NCBI GenBank assembly: GCA_045601325.1
Contig: JAZRZI010000053.1
Location: 1-52,221 of the forward strand
Direction: 5' to 3'
DNA length: 52,221 nucleotides
Source: JAZRZI01 sp045601325
GTDB lineage: Bacteria; Bacillota_I; Bacilli_A; RFN20; CAG-826
Below are positions 34,275 to 42,539 of this stretch, piece after piece; the stretch's first letter is position 1, and every line of letters begins with the position of its first letter. The notes beneath the pieces are model-generated. The model worked only from the letters and a program-made list of their open reading frames with translations. It was not told where the DNA came from and did not search any database. The translations under genes and the position numbers were made by a program.

Positions 34275-35456
34275 TTAGTACAAAAGTAAACTTTTAATTT
34301 GTTCAATTTGCTCTTTGGCAATTCCAACCTCGGTAGTTAAAAACCTTTCAATTGCTTTTTGTTCGTTGTTAGAACCATTGCCATAACAAGTTTGCATATA
34401 TTGATGCATAAGATCCCACGCAACATAGTTGTCGTTATTGTTTTGCATGATTCCGTTTTTTGTGTATCGATATGTATAGGAACCATCGTAATCAAATTCA
34501 ATATCGCTCTTCCATCTTCTTCCGCTTGTAGAGAATGAAGTTAATTCAAAATCTTTGGTTAAATCTTTATAGGAAACTCCAAGCAAACCATTTAGTAAAT
34601 AAGCAAATGTTCCAGTTCTATCCGCTCCAGCATTACAATGCACGTAGATTGGATAATTTGATTCATCACTTAACACCTCAAACGTTTGTTTAAGTGTTTT
34701 TTTGCTTTGTGGATAATATTCTCTAACCCTTTGTCCAATTAATTGATTATTTGGGATAAAAAATGTGTATTGGTACAGACTTGATTTAACATAGTTACCA
34801 CCTTCCCAAGCACATCCTTCTTGACCACCAGTGTCAGTTTCCCATCTAAGATCAATTTCGGTTTTAATGTGTAAGTGGTTGGTGAGTATTTGTTTGGTTT
34901 CTTCGCTGGCTTCTTTACCGTTATTAACGATATTAATCTTGCCACCTCTATACACCATACCGTATTTGACTTTTTTACCTGATTTAGTTTTCCATCCACC
35001 CATATCTCTAACATTAGAAACACCTTGTCCAGCATATATAGGTGCGCCAGGGGTATCTTTGGTTTTAAAGTAATCTTGATAGACAATTTCACCCGCTGCG
35101 TTTTCCATCTTACAGTAGTAAGTTTTGCCTGGTGTTAAAGCGCATTCTCCTTCAAATAATGCTGCGTTAGATTTATAACTTTGGACATCGTTTTCAAAGT
35201 CTTTGTCCGTAGAAAAATAAGTCATAAATGGACCATCAAAATAGTTAATTTCATCAATTAGATTAATGATGTAATTTTGTTTATTCGCGTTACCGGTAGA
35301 ATTAAAACTTAAGTATTCACAAATGTCGCTTTCTTTCGATAATGAAAGATAGTCTTTAATGACTTTAGGCCTTAAATCTACTACTTTGGTTTTGTCACAT
35401 CCCATCAGTGGGATAACAAATAGAGTTACTAATGATAATAGGTATTTATTTTTCAT
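34275..35456 (-). CDS. Tyrosine-phosphatase-like lipoprotein
   Basis: 393 residues, lipobox LMGC (Cys 20). The C-terminal two-thirds match the Y_phosphatase3 family: NVRDMGGW, VYRGGK and the catalytic P-loop HCNAGADRTG (C-x5-R). The first 150 residues are beta-rich and unassigned. The anchor places the enzyme outside the cell, so substrates would be surface or foreign phosphoproteins or phospholipids. It overlaps the endonuclease gene by 11 bp and shares its transcript. Confidence 0.87.
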   Translation of the reverse strand: MKNKYLLSLVTLFVIPLMGCDKTKVVDLRPKVIKDYLSLSKESDICEYLSFNSTGNANKQNYIINLIDEINYFDGPFMTYFSTDKDFENDVQSYKSNAALFEGECALTPGKTYYCKMENAAGEIVYQDYFKTKDTPGAPIYAGQGVSNVRDMGGWKTKSGKKVKYGMVYRGGKINIVNNGKEASEETKQILTNHLHIKTEIDLRWETDTGGQEGCAWEGGNYVKSSLYQYTFFIPNNQLIGQRVREYYPQSKKTLKQTFEVLSDESNYPIYVHCNAGADRTGTFAYLLNGLLGVSYKDLTKDFELTSFSTSGRRWKSDIEFDYDGSYTYRYTKNGIMQNNNDNYVAWDLMHQYMQTCYGNGSNNEQKAIERFLTTEVGIAKEQIEQIKSLLLY

Positions 35457-38400
35457 CGTGTTTACGCTTTTTCAAAAAGAGGAATGTCGCTAATATAGAA
35501 GCCATAATTAACGAAGAAGAAATAATCGCGATTAACATGATTTGGTTGTTATTAGAGAACGTTATATTAACTCTAGATTTAATAATCAAATTAGTGCCAC
35601 TTTCAAACGTATCTCCATTCGCTGTTGCCCAAGCTTGTAATCTTGCTTTTGCATCGTTAAATTCAGTTTCGTTTAAGAATGCTTCTCTTTGCCTAGAAGA
35701 TAATTCGTTAAACGCTTCTTTCGCAGTTACGTAGTAATGATGTTCTTCATCCTTACACCATCCAAGGTTTTCGTTATAATCTTCCATGTGCATGAATTCT
35801 TCAATGAACCATCTAACCGCCGCTAGTGTTGTTTCTCTACTTTCAATAACAGTAATTTCCATAGAAGCATAGTAGAATCCCGCTCCATCGGAAGTATAAA
35901 TATATAAGTTAATTTTAACTGTGCCAGATTCACCCGCAACAAAGTTACCATCATCATTAAATAGGATGATGTCTTCATCAGAAGATACCCAATAGATTTC
36001 AGTAACGTTTTCACTAACGCCTGTATATGTATAAGTTAATTTTCCAGTGTCACCAGAATTAACTGTGATGCTACTTTCTCCATCAATAGTTAATGTGGCT
36101 TCTGTAATAGGGGTTGCGCCTTCTTTTTTAACATAGAGTTGAATGCCTCTAATCGGTGAATCATCACCTTGCGCGCCATAATTCATAAATCTAGGTGCGT
36201 CAGAACTTGTGTTATATTGAATAGAACCATAGCTAGAGTTAGTGCTATTAACTGCTGTAACGCCACTACTACTAGTTACAAGATCCCATGTAGTTGTGCC
36301 AGAATCAAACACTAATTTTTTAACACTAGCTGCACCTAAAACGCCATCTTTTCCAGTAAAAGTCCAATTGTTTCCAGATTTGCCAAGTGTAAATTCTTGT
36401 GCGCTTCCTATATCGGTAATCTTTGTTTTATCAGCGGAGAATGTCGCAGTTTCGCTAGTTAGATATTTGCTACCTGCATAACTACCCGCAACTTTATTAC
36501 TTTCGTTATATGCGAAGATAACTTTCCTGCCTTCTTGTAACATAGAGTCACTTGTTACTAATGTGTATTCAGATTCTGTTGTAATCGCATTAGAAACATA
36601 GAAGACGCAGGATTGATAAATAGTTGGGTCCGCTACTGAGGTTGCAATAATGTTAGCCCAACCAACACCAACACCTGTAACTACACCATTATTATCAACA
36701 GTGACAATGCTTTCATTAGATGATGACCATGTATAGTTAGGATTAAATTTGCCTTCACCATTAACGGTTGCGGTTAATGTTTGTTTATCACCAACATAAA
36801 CACTAGCTTCTGTTTTTGATAAGGTTATGCTTTTAACTATGCCATCATAAACATCTTCACCACTACCTTTTTGACCTTTAATGTAAAGTTGCGATGGTCT
36901 AATTGGTGACTCAGCCCCTTGATTACCATAGTTCATGAATCTTGGTGATTGAGAATCTGTATTATATTGAATAGAGCCATAACTAGAGTTTGTACTAGTA
37001 ACACTAGTTGCTCCATTAGCGCCAGGGGTAATATTCCATGTAGTTGTGCCAGCATCAAAGACTAATTTCTTAACATCTGCCGCACCTAAGACGCCATCTT
37101 TTCCAGTAAAAGTCCAACTATCTCCTGATTTTCCTAATGTAAACTCTTGAGCATTACCAATGTTTGTAATCTCAGATTTATCAGCGGAGAATGTCGCGGT
37201 TTCACTAGTTAGATATTTACTACCTGCGTAATTGCCAGCAACCTTACCACTCTCGTTATATGCAAAAATAACTTGGTTACCTTCCACCAAGTCTGATTCG
37301 CTTGTTAATAATGTATATGTATCAGAGACTTGTCTTTCATCAACAGTAATACCTGAATATATAGCGGATGCACTACCTAATACGCATTTAACAGATGTAG
37401 AACCTTTTACCAACTTTTCAGAAGTGTTAACTGTTCCGTCATACCACTTGCATGAACTGTTACTTACAACGCTTGTTGATTTATCGCTATAAGTTGCGGT
37501 AACAGTTAAACCGGCTGGATTAAATTTATCGCCTTCAAAATATGAAGTTTTAGTGGCGGTTCCACTGATAGCTATGCTACTAACAGCTTTAACTGTGATT
37601 TTTGCAGTCGCACTAACCTTAGAATCATAAGAACTATATGCTGTAATTGTTGCGGTTCCTTGGCCAACACCTGTAACTACACCATCACTAACTGTAGCAA
37701 CGCTTGCGTTATCTGTTTTCCATAAAATTGCGGTTGATCCATTATCTGTTGTGGCTTTGATAGTAAGTGTACTACCTTGTCCAATAGTTGCGGTTGTTGG
37801 TGATAAAGTAATGGAATTAGCTCCAACAGCTTTACCACATATACCTTTTGTGGTTTCGTTTGTGTCACCCCAAATCTTACATGCATATTCTGGGTGATCG
37901 ATAAATGGATTTCTATTGCCTTGTAGGTATTCTGCACCAGCATTTCTATTTTGTTCTCTTTGTAATACTGGGTATCTTAGGTTCCATTCCAAAAGGGTGG
38001 ATAATTTACCCATTTTATAGTCAGGATTAGCGTTAGATGTGTTGTGATATTCTGTATCTAATAATCCTAATTGTGAATTAGCAACCACACAATAGAATAT
38101 AATTCTAGCAGCATCGCCTCTATATGATTCTTTACCAAAGCTTTCCTCAGCTGGGTCCCAACCAAGAGAGCCCGATTTCATACCTTCGACATAGAAAGAG
38201 TTACCTCTAGAACCGTTTTCTGATGCGATGGTTGGTCTTGTCATATGGATATCATCATCAATGGTTGTGCCCCCATGAGATTGAGGCCATGTGTGTTCTC
38301 TATTAAATGATGTTGTTGATGTTCCTGAATAGAAGCTTAATATTCTAGTTCCATAAACTTGTCCCTTGCTATCGGTCTTGGTGTAGTTAGGGTCATAGTC

Positions 38401-38670
38401 AGTATATTTAAATTGACCACTAGCGGATGTACCCATACTTGAATAGCCAACTGATCTTGTTTTTTTAGAGGAGTTTAAACTTCTAAGTTGACCAAGTAAT
38501 GTTGTACCTGTCGCTGTATCGGAAATACCGCTGTAATATGATGATGCGTCTGCACTAGCAACTACCGCTTTATTCGTGTTACTAATAGCAGCTCCACCAA
38601 GCACACTTGAAAACACCGATATAGATAAGCCAATCGACAGAACTATTCTTTTGATATTATTCTTTTTCAT
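35446..38670 (-). CDS. Surface-anchored endonuclease I with Ig-like repeats
   Basis: 1074 residues. Signal peptide (1-40), then an endonuclease I domain (about 44-275) with the metal/His site SFNREHTWPQS (R124, E125, H126) and NGSRGNS. A Big_2 domain (286-360) and a Big_3-like segment (about 365-445) follow. Two near-identical 148-residue units at 451-598 and 701-848 are separated by another Big_2 (612-692), and another Ig-like part lies at about 855-942. The end has a shared C-terminal module (948-1022: MHMED, WCKDE, ARLQAWATANGD), a membrane helix (about 1043-1066) and KKRKHDEK. It is probably a nutritional or defensive surface DNase. Confidence 0.9.
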   Translation of the reverse strand: MKKNNIKRIVLSIGLSISVFSSVLGGAAISNTNKAVVASADASSYYSGISDTATGTTLLGQLRSLNSSKKTRSVGYSSMGTSASGQFKYTDYDPNYTKTDSKGQVYGTRILSFYSGTSTTSFNREHTWPQSHGGTTIDDDIHMTRPTIASENGSRGNSFYVEGMKSGSLGWDPAEESFGKESYRGDAARIIFYCVVANSQLGLLDTEYHNTSNANPDYKMGKLSTLLEWNLRYPVLQREQNRNAGAEYLQGNRNPFIDHPEYACKIWGDTNETTKGICGKAVGANSITLSPTTATIGQGSTLTIKATTDNGSTAILWKTDNASVATVSDGVVTGVGQGTATITAYSSYDSKVSATAKITVKAVSSIAISGTATKTSYFEGDKFNPAGLTVTATYSDKSTSVVSNSSCKWYDGTVNTSEKLVKGSTSVKCVLGSASAIYSGITVDERQVSDTYTLLTSESDLVEGNQVIFAYNESGKVAGNYAGSKYLTSETATFSADKSEITNIGNAQEFTLGKSGDSWTFTGKDGVLGAADVKKLVFDAGTTTWNITPGANGATSVTSTNSSYGSIQYNTDSQSPRFMNYGNQGAESPIRPSQLYIKGQKGSGEDVYDGIVKSITLSKTEASVYVGDKQTLTATVNGEGKFNPNYTWSSSNESIVTVDNNGVVTGVGVGWANIIATSVADPTIYQSCVFYVSNAITTESEYTLVTSDSMLQEGRKVIFAYNESNKVAGSYAGSKYLTSETATFSADKTKITDIGSAQEFTLGKSGNNWTFTGKDGVLGAASVKKLVFDSGTTTWDLVTSSSGVTAVNSTNSSYGSIQYNTSSDAPRFMNYGAQGDDSPIRGIQLYVKKEGATPITEATLTIDGESSITVNSGDTGKLTYTYTGVSENVTEIYWVSSDEDIILFNDDGNFVAGESGTVKINLYIYTSDGAGFYYASMEITVIESRETTLAAVRWFIEEFMHMEDYNENLGWCKDEEHHYYVTAKEAFNELSSRQREAFLNETEFNDAKARLQAWATANGDTFESGTNLIIKSRVNITFSNNNQIMLIAIISSSLIMASILATFLFLKKRKHDEK
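36127..36570. repeat. Internal repeat unit 2 of the endonuclease gene
   Basis: Encodes residues 701-848. It corresponds to 36877-37320 (residues 451-598) with an exact 250-codon offset. Long stretches such as YLTSETATFSADK and FTGKDGVLGA are identical. Confidence 0.85.
36877..37320. repeat. Internal repeat unit 1 of the endonuclease gene
   Basis: Encodes residues 451-598, paired with 36127-36570. The unit is beta-rich and of unknown fold; a weaker relative occurs in the Big_2 proteins at 46915 and 49290 (KYLIV-type openings). Confidence 0.85.
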
Positions 38671-38704
38671 AGGAAAACCCTCAACACATTAAATATATCA
38701 CACA

Positions 38705-38720
38705 TAGAATAATTATTCTA
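38705..38720. promoter_or_regulatory. Palindrome TAGAATAATTATTCTA (Fur/PerR-like)
   Basis: A perfect 16-bp inverted repeat, extended by ACAC/GTGT outside with one mismatch. It lies in the divergent region between the endonuclease and antiporter genes. The core ATAATTAT resembles Fur-family boxes, although those usually have an odd centre. It could control either or both genes. Confidence 0.4.
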
Positions 38721-38808
38721 AGTGTATGTGCGTATTTGCTTGATAACACTTTGAAAATATACGAGAATTAAAATGCGCGACAAGCGTAAAGAGGTTAAAA
38801 ACGTAATG

Positions 38809-39858
38809 GAATTTGTAGCAATCATCTCTTATATGCTCGTAGCAGCATGCGTTGTTTTTCTATCTATAAAATTGTCTGATTTCGTCGACCTTTTAGATAA
38901 AAAGACCAATGTTTCTGGAGCCTTCTTGGGCGGTATATTATTGGCGGCGGTTACATCTCTTCCAGAGTTATTTACTTCTATTACCGCAGTTGTGCTTCCA
39001 CCTAATCACGATAACCATTTAGTGTTAGGAAATATTTTAGGAAGTGACATTTTTAATGTAACTTTGTTCTTTATCGTATATGCGATTTTCTATAAAAAAA
39101 TCGCTAATAGCAAAGTTAATAAAGTTCATTTGTTCACTATGGGTATCATAGGCGCAATGTATGTGTCCGTTATATTGGCATCATTTATCTTCGATAAGAA
39201 CGGATGGTTATTAGGTTGGTTCAACCCATTATCTATTCTTATCTTAGCAATATATGTTTTTGCGGTTATCAAAACTCCAAAAGAAGAAGAATCGGAAGAT
39301 AAAACCACTGATAGCAAATTAACAGCAAAACAAATAATTATATTATTCATAGTTTTCTCTATTTTATTAGTTGGTGCTTCTATTGGTTTAACTTATATCG
39401 TTGAATGGGTTTGTGACTTATTTAAGATGGGCGCAACATTTGGTGGAGCGTTATTCCTAGGAGTAGCAACATCATTACCAGAAATGACCGCCACTATAAC
39501 TCTTTGTAGAAAGAGAAACTATAACGCCGCTATCGGTGACATCGTTGGAAGCTGTTCCTTTAACTTTATCATTCTCACGTTAGCAGATATATTCTCGTTC
39601 TTAGTAAAAGATGGTGCGGGCAACTATGTTGGCACATATAGATTAGATCAATCTGCATTCTTGTTAATTGTTTGTGGGGCGTTTTCAATGATACTATCCG
39701 CTATATGTATTGGGTTGCATGTAAAGGGAAAATTAGCCACCAAAAAGAGCGCTAGAATTGCAAACTTAGTTCTCTCAATTTTATTAGTAGGTTCTTATCT
39801 AACGTTCTTAATTCTTTCAAATATTGATTTAGGATTAAACTTTGCTCCACTAGCGTAA
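38809..39858 (+). CDS. CaCA-family cation/Ca2+ antiporter
   Basis: 349 residues, ten to eleven membrane segments. The two alpha repeats carry the ion-site motifs AAVTSLPELFTS and GVATSLPEMTAT, each followed by GN/GD..GS..FN (NILGSDIFN, DIVGSCSFN). Such proteins exchange Ca2+ for Na+ or H+ across the cytoplasmic membrane. The start at 38809 follows AAAGAGG; an in-frame ATG at 38773 with a weaker site would add 12 charged residues. Confidence 0.9.
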   Translation, partial: EFVAIISYMLVAACVVFLSIKLSDFVDLLDKKTNVSGAFLGGILLAAVTSLPELFTSITAVVLPPNHDNHLVLGNILGSDIFNVTLFFIVYAIFYKKIANSKVNKVHLFTMGIIGAMYVSVILASFIFDKNGWLLGWFNPLSILILAIYVFAVIKTPKEEESEDKTTDSKLTAKQIIILFIVFSILLVGASIGLTYIVEWVCDLFKMGATFGGALFLGVATSLPEMTATITLCRKRNYNAAIGDIVGSCSFNFIILTLADIFSFLVKDGAGNYVGTYRLDQSAFLLIVCGAFSMILSAICIGLHVKGKLATKKSARIANLVLSILLVGSYLTFLILSNIDLGLNFAPLA

Positions 39859-39887
39859 TGACAAAATTGAACAGCTGAACTGGTAAC

Positions 39888-39941
39888 GTGAACTACTCGG
39901 CAATTGAATAACCGAGGATTCCCACCTGTTTCCTAAAAGAG
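39888..39941 (+). repeat. 54-bp hairpin repeat, copy 1 (IS200/IS605 right-end-like)
   Basis: GTGAACTACTCGG, a loop, CCGAGGATTCCCACC and TTTCCTAAAA match 43648-43701 with two differences. CTCGG pairs with CCGAG. The opening GTGAACTAC plus short hairpin plus GATTCC is typical of IS605-group right ends, the source of TnpB-guiding omega RNA, but no tnpA or tnpB is present. Confidence 0.55.
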
Positions 39942-40063
39942 ACACCTGGGGTCTAAGTAATAAATACGAAATGTTAATATAATATAAAGAGGTACTTTAA
40001 AGCGTTTGAAGCTCTATGTTTCGTTGAATGCTTTCAAAAAAATACTACAAAGCGTTAGCCTGT

Positions 40064-41119
40064 TTAACGAGTTTTTAAATATTTGGCGTTTTTATATGTG
40101 CCTATCTTATATATTTTGTTTTCTTTAATCAACTTTGCTAAAACAACTTCAATCGTTGTTGTTGAAACATCAGGAAGCAATTCTTGAATGTCTGATTTAG
40201 AAATTGGAACCATACTATCTAAAACAACAGCTTCAATCCTTTCGTTCTTTTTGTTTTTTCCGCTTTTGGTTTTAATAAATCTTCTATTAATTTCTTTATA
40301 GCACTGGTAAAGGATTTGAAATGTAAATTCTATAAAAGGGTGGTATGTATTATTTGATTCATGCCACTGATGTTGGCTTCTTTCTAAAGCGCCATAGTAG
40401 TTGCCTTTGTATTTGTTGATTTGGTTTTCAAAAGATATGTATTTTCCAATATCGTAATCTTCCTTATAAAGAAGCAATAGTGTTAAAAGTCTTGAAACAC
40501 GACCGTTGCCATCACTAAATGGGTGAATAGAAAGAAAGTCCACTATTACGCAAGGAATAAGCAAAAGAGATGGAATACCATAATCGTCTTTATACACTTG
40601 GTAAGCCAAGCATAAATCGCTTATTGCCTTTTCGGTTTCACTTGCTTTGGTTGGAACAAATATAACTCGTTTAATTGTTCCATCTGGATATTTCTCTGCG
40701 ATGACATTATCACTAGTTTTATACTTCCCGCCTTTATCATATCCAACATGTCTAGATACAAGCGTGGCGTGTATTTTTTTAATTGTTTCTTCGTTGAACG
40801 AAAGGTGTTGATAGTTTTCGTTTACAAATTTAATAGCGTCGTGGTAGCCCGCTATCTCTTCTTCATTATGAGTTAAGGGCTCGCTATTATTATCAACAAT
40901 TTCCTTAATTCTTTGCTCGGCTGTAAAAATTCCTTCAATGGCGTTACTTCCTTCAACAGATTCTTTTATTGCAATCGTTTCAAGTTTAGCAAAAAGGGAT
41001 TTGTTCGAGCCCTTTCTTTCTTCTGTTTTACTTTTAAGTTCTGTAATAATGTTTGACAACGAGAATAAATCAGATGTGATAGATTTGTCTTTTAAAAAGT
41101 CGTAAGTGAACTTATGCAT
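40064..41119 (-). CDS. Fic-domain protein (AMP transferase type) with winged helix
   Basis: 351 residues. The Fic motif HPFSDGNGR (199-207) is intact, so transfer of AMP or another phosphate-linked group to a target hydroxyl is likely. The self-inhibiting helix motif SNAIEG (58-63, S-x3-E-G) precedes it, as in class II Fic proteins. The C-terminal 60 residues look like a winged helix (SKSDIQELLPDVSTTTIEVVL), suggesting DNA binding. Its promoter contains a long inverted repeat. No separate antitoxin is needed in this class. Confidence 0.9.
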   Translation of the reverse strand: MHKFTYDFLKDKSITSDLFSLSNIITELKSKTEERKGSNKSLFAKLETIAIKESVEGSNAIEGIFTAEQRIKEIVDNNSEPLTHNEEEIAGYHDAIKFVNENYQHLSFNEETIKKIHATLVSRHVGYDKGGKYKTSDNVIAEKYPDGTIKRVIFVPTKASETEKAISDLCLAYQVYKDDYGIPSLLLIPCVIVDFLSIHPFSDGNGRVSRLLTLLLLYKEDYDIGKYISFENQINKYKGNYYGALERSQHQWHESNNTYHPFIEFTFQILYQCYKEINRRFIKTKSGKNKKNERIEAVVLDSMVPISKSDIQELLPDVSTTTIEVVLAKLIKENKIYKIGTYKNAKYLKTR

Positions 41120-41136
41120 AAAATAACTTTCTTTTT

Positions 41137-41173
41137 CTGCATATATTTTACACTTTTATATGCAGTATTTCAA
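41137..41173 (-). promoter_or_regulatory. Promoter with inverted repeat in front of the Fic gene
   Basis: TTGAAA (41173-41168), 17 bp, TAAAAT (41150-41145) on the minus strand. The perfect inverted repeat CTGCATATA...TATATGCAG (41137-41165) spans the spacer and -10, a repressor-site position. The Fic protein's own winged helix is a candidate binder. Confidence 0.55.
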
Positions 41174-41247
41174 CAATTACACAATGTATTTATGCAGAGT
41201 TGGATTTTACAGAACTGGCCCAACAAACAAAAACGGCGTTATTGCCG

Positions 41248-41466
41248 TTAATGTATATTCAACTCATCTTCATATAATTCGATTATGTAATCGGGGCCCT
41301 CTGCCCAAAGTCTGGTTTTTTCATTGAACAGATTTTCGTGTGTTTTTGACTGTGAAAATTCAAAAATAACATCTTCTTCTTTCTTGTTTGGATCTTTTTC
41401 TAAAAGCTTTTCTACCACCATAGAAACAAGATTGTGCATACAATATTGCTTGCTTGCTAATTTCAT
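41248..41466 (-). CDS. Small acidic protein of the DUF3990 locus
   Basis: 72 residues, helical, no signal. It ends WAEGPDYIIELYEDEL. It overlaps the DUF3990 gene by four bases (ATGA), so the two are made together. I recall similar small proteins beside DUF3990 genes but no assigned function. It could be an antitoxin subunit or accessory factor. Confidence 0.7.
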   Translation of the reverse strand: MKLASKQYCMHNLVSMVVEKLLEKDPNKKEEDVIFEFSQSKTHENLFNEKTRLWAEGPDYIIELYEDELNIH

Positions 41467-42002
41467 ACATCTACCTCAAAACATTCAACAAACCTTATAA
41501 GATTAACAGTTTTTTCTGTTCTAAAACACATTTGATCCTTGAGTCTATTTGGTGCAAACATTTTAATTGCTGTGTTTGTTGCCGTTTTGCTACCAACCAA
41601 ACCATATGCACCACTCAAATAAGCATTAATAACTTGTGAGGTATCATCGTCAGCAATTTTACCAACTATGACATCATATGAACTCCATTTTTCTGCAAAA
41701 CTTTTATATTTACTATCTCTGTGGCCAATAACGCAAAACAGCCAATCTTGATTTGTTGTCTTAAAACAATAGGTTTGAACTTTACTTATTAAATCTAGTT
41801 TTATTTTGTACACGTTGACAACTCCTTTGCTTTCTCCGTTTCGAGTTGCTATGATCTTCGCAAAATTAATAGCTTGTCTTTTGTCTGTTGTAACATAGAA
41901 ACCACGGCCAAAATCTTTGCCCCGTTTACATTTGCGAAGGTCTGGTTTGGAAACGATGCAATTGCTTCCGTGGTACACCAAAACATCACCACTATTTTCC
42001 AT
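41463..42002 (-). CDS. DUF3990 protein, predicted ADP-ribosyltransferase-fold toxin
   Basis: 179 residues. The opening VYHGS and the block KDFGRGFYVTTDKRQAINFA are diagnostic of DUF3990, a family proposed on sequence grounds to have an ADP-ribosyltransferase-like fold. A candidate acidic residue is in the later VIVGKIADDD or FVECFEVD segments. The start follows AAGAGG and overlaps the upstream helix-turn-helix/DUF3791 gene by 11 bp. The three-gene layout suggests a toxin-antitoxin or effector-regulator unit. Biochemical activity is unproven. Confidence 0.8.
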   Translation of the reverse strand: MENSGDVLVYHGSNCIVSKPDLRKCKRGKDFGRGFYVTTDKRQAINFAKIIATRNGESKGVVNVYKIKLDLISKVQTYCFKTTNQDWLFCVIGHRDSKYKSFAEKWSSYDVIVGKIADDDTSQVINAYLSGAYGLVGSKTATNTAIKMFAPNRLKDQMCFRTEKTVNLIRFVECFEVDV

Positions 42003-42423
42003 ATGAAAGGCCTCTTTTAATCATCTTCCTGAGATCAAGAACAACATCATTAGAATCCCCTAAATGTAAATAGTCATAACAATCATGTATCATCTTAAAT
42101 AAATTAAGCTTACTAAACAAAACACTAGATTCTCTCATGCTGGTTTTATATTTTTTTGAATATAGAAACAATAATTCTGATTGGTAGTAATATATTTGTC
42201 TTTTTTTAATGTTTGATTGGTTATTTGCTCTAATATGAATTTGCCCGTATTCTCTGTTCATGGCTGTTGTGGTAACTACCCATTGTTTGCCAAATTTTTC
42301 AGCATCAACACCCCTTTTAAGCTTTCCAGAAGAAATCGCACGACGAAGAACGCTGTCATCTATTTTCCACTTAATAGAAGCGTCTTTTAATGAAATTAGA
42401 TTTTGAAAAATGTTGTTTTCCAT
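41992..42423 (-). CDS. Helix-turn-helix plus DUF3791 protein, likely antitoxin/regulator
   Basis: 143 residues. The N-terminal part (ISLKDASIKWKIDDSVLRRA, then KQWVVTTTAMNREYG) is a MerR/excisionase-like helix-turn-helix. The C-terminal part (VLFSKLNLFKMIHDCYDYLH, then DVVLDLRKMI) matches DUF3791. The start at 42423 is chosen because TTGACA-17-TATTAT ends six bases before it; the longer frame from 42477 would start upstream of the promoter. The protein probably represses its own operon through the palindrome in the spacer. Confidence 0.78.
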   Translation of the reverse strand: MENNIFQNLISLKDASIKWKIDDSVLRRAISSGKLKRGVDAEKFGKQWVVTTTAMNREYGQIHIRANNQSNIKKRQIYYYQSELLFLYSKKYKTSMRESSVLFSKLNLFKMIHDCYDYLHLGDSNDVVLDLRKMIKRGLSYGK

Positions 42424-42429
42424 GCATTG

Positions 42430-42458
42430 ATAATAACACGATATCGTGCATTTGTCAA
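42430..42458 (-). promoter_or_regulatory. Near-consensus leaderless promoter with CACGATATCGTG operator
   Basis: On the minus strand TTGACA (42458-42453) lies 17 bp from TATTAT (42435-42430). The perfect palindrome CACGATATCGTG (42437-42448) fills the spacer. Six bases separate the -10 from the ATG at 42423 and there is no ribosome site, so the mRNA probably begins at the start codon. Confidence 0.65.
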
Positions 42459-42490
42459 AATTAGATAAACACAGCATCTAACAGCCCAAA

Positions 42491-42515
42491 AGAAAAGACG
42501 CGGAATTCGCATCTT
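42491..42515 (-). terminator. Terminator of the lipoprotein gene at 42540
   Basis: Minus-strand AAGATGCG/CGCGTCTT stem followed by TTCTTTTGG. It lies 25 bp beyond the lipoprotein stop and before the DUF3791 promoter. Confidence 0.5.
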
Positions 42516-42539
42516 GTTTTGTTTTAGCTTAATATATGA

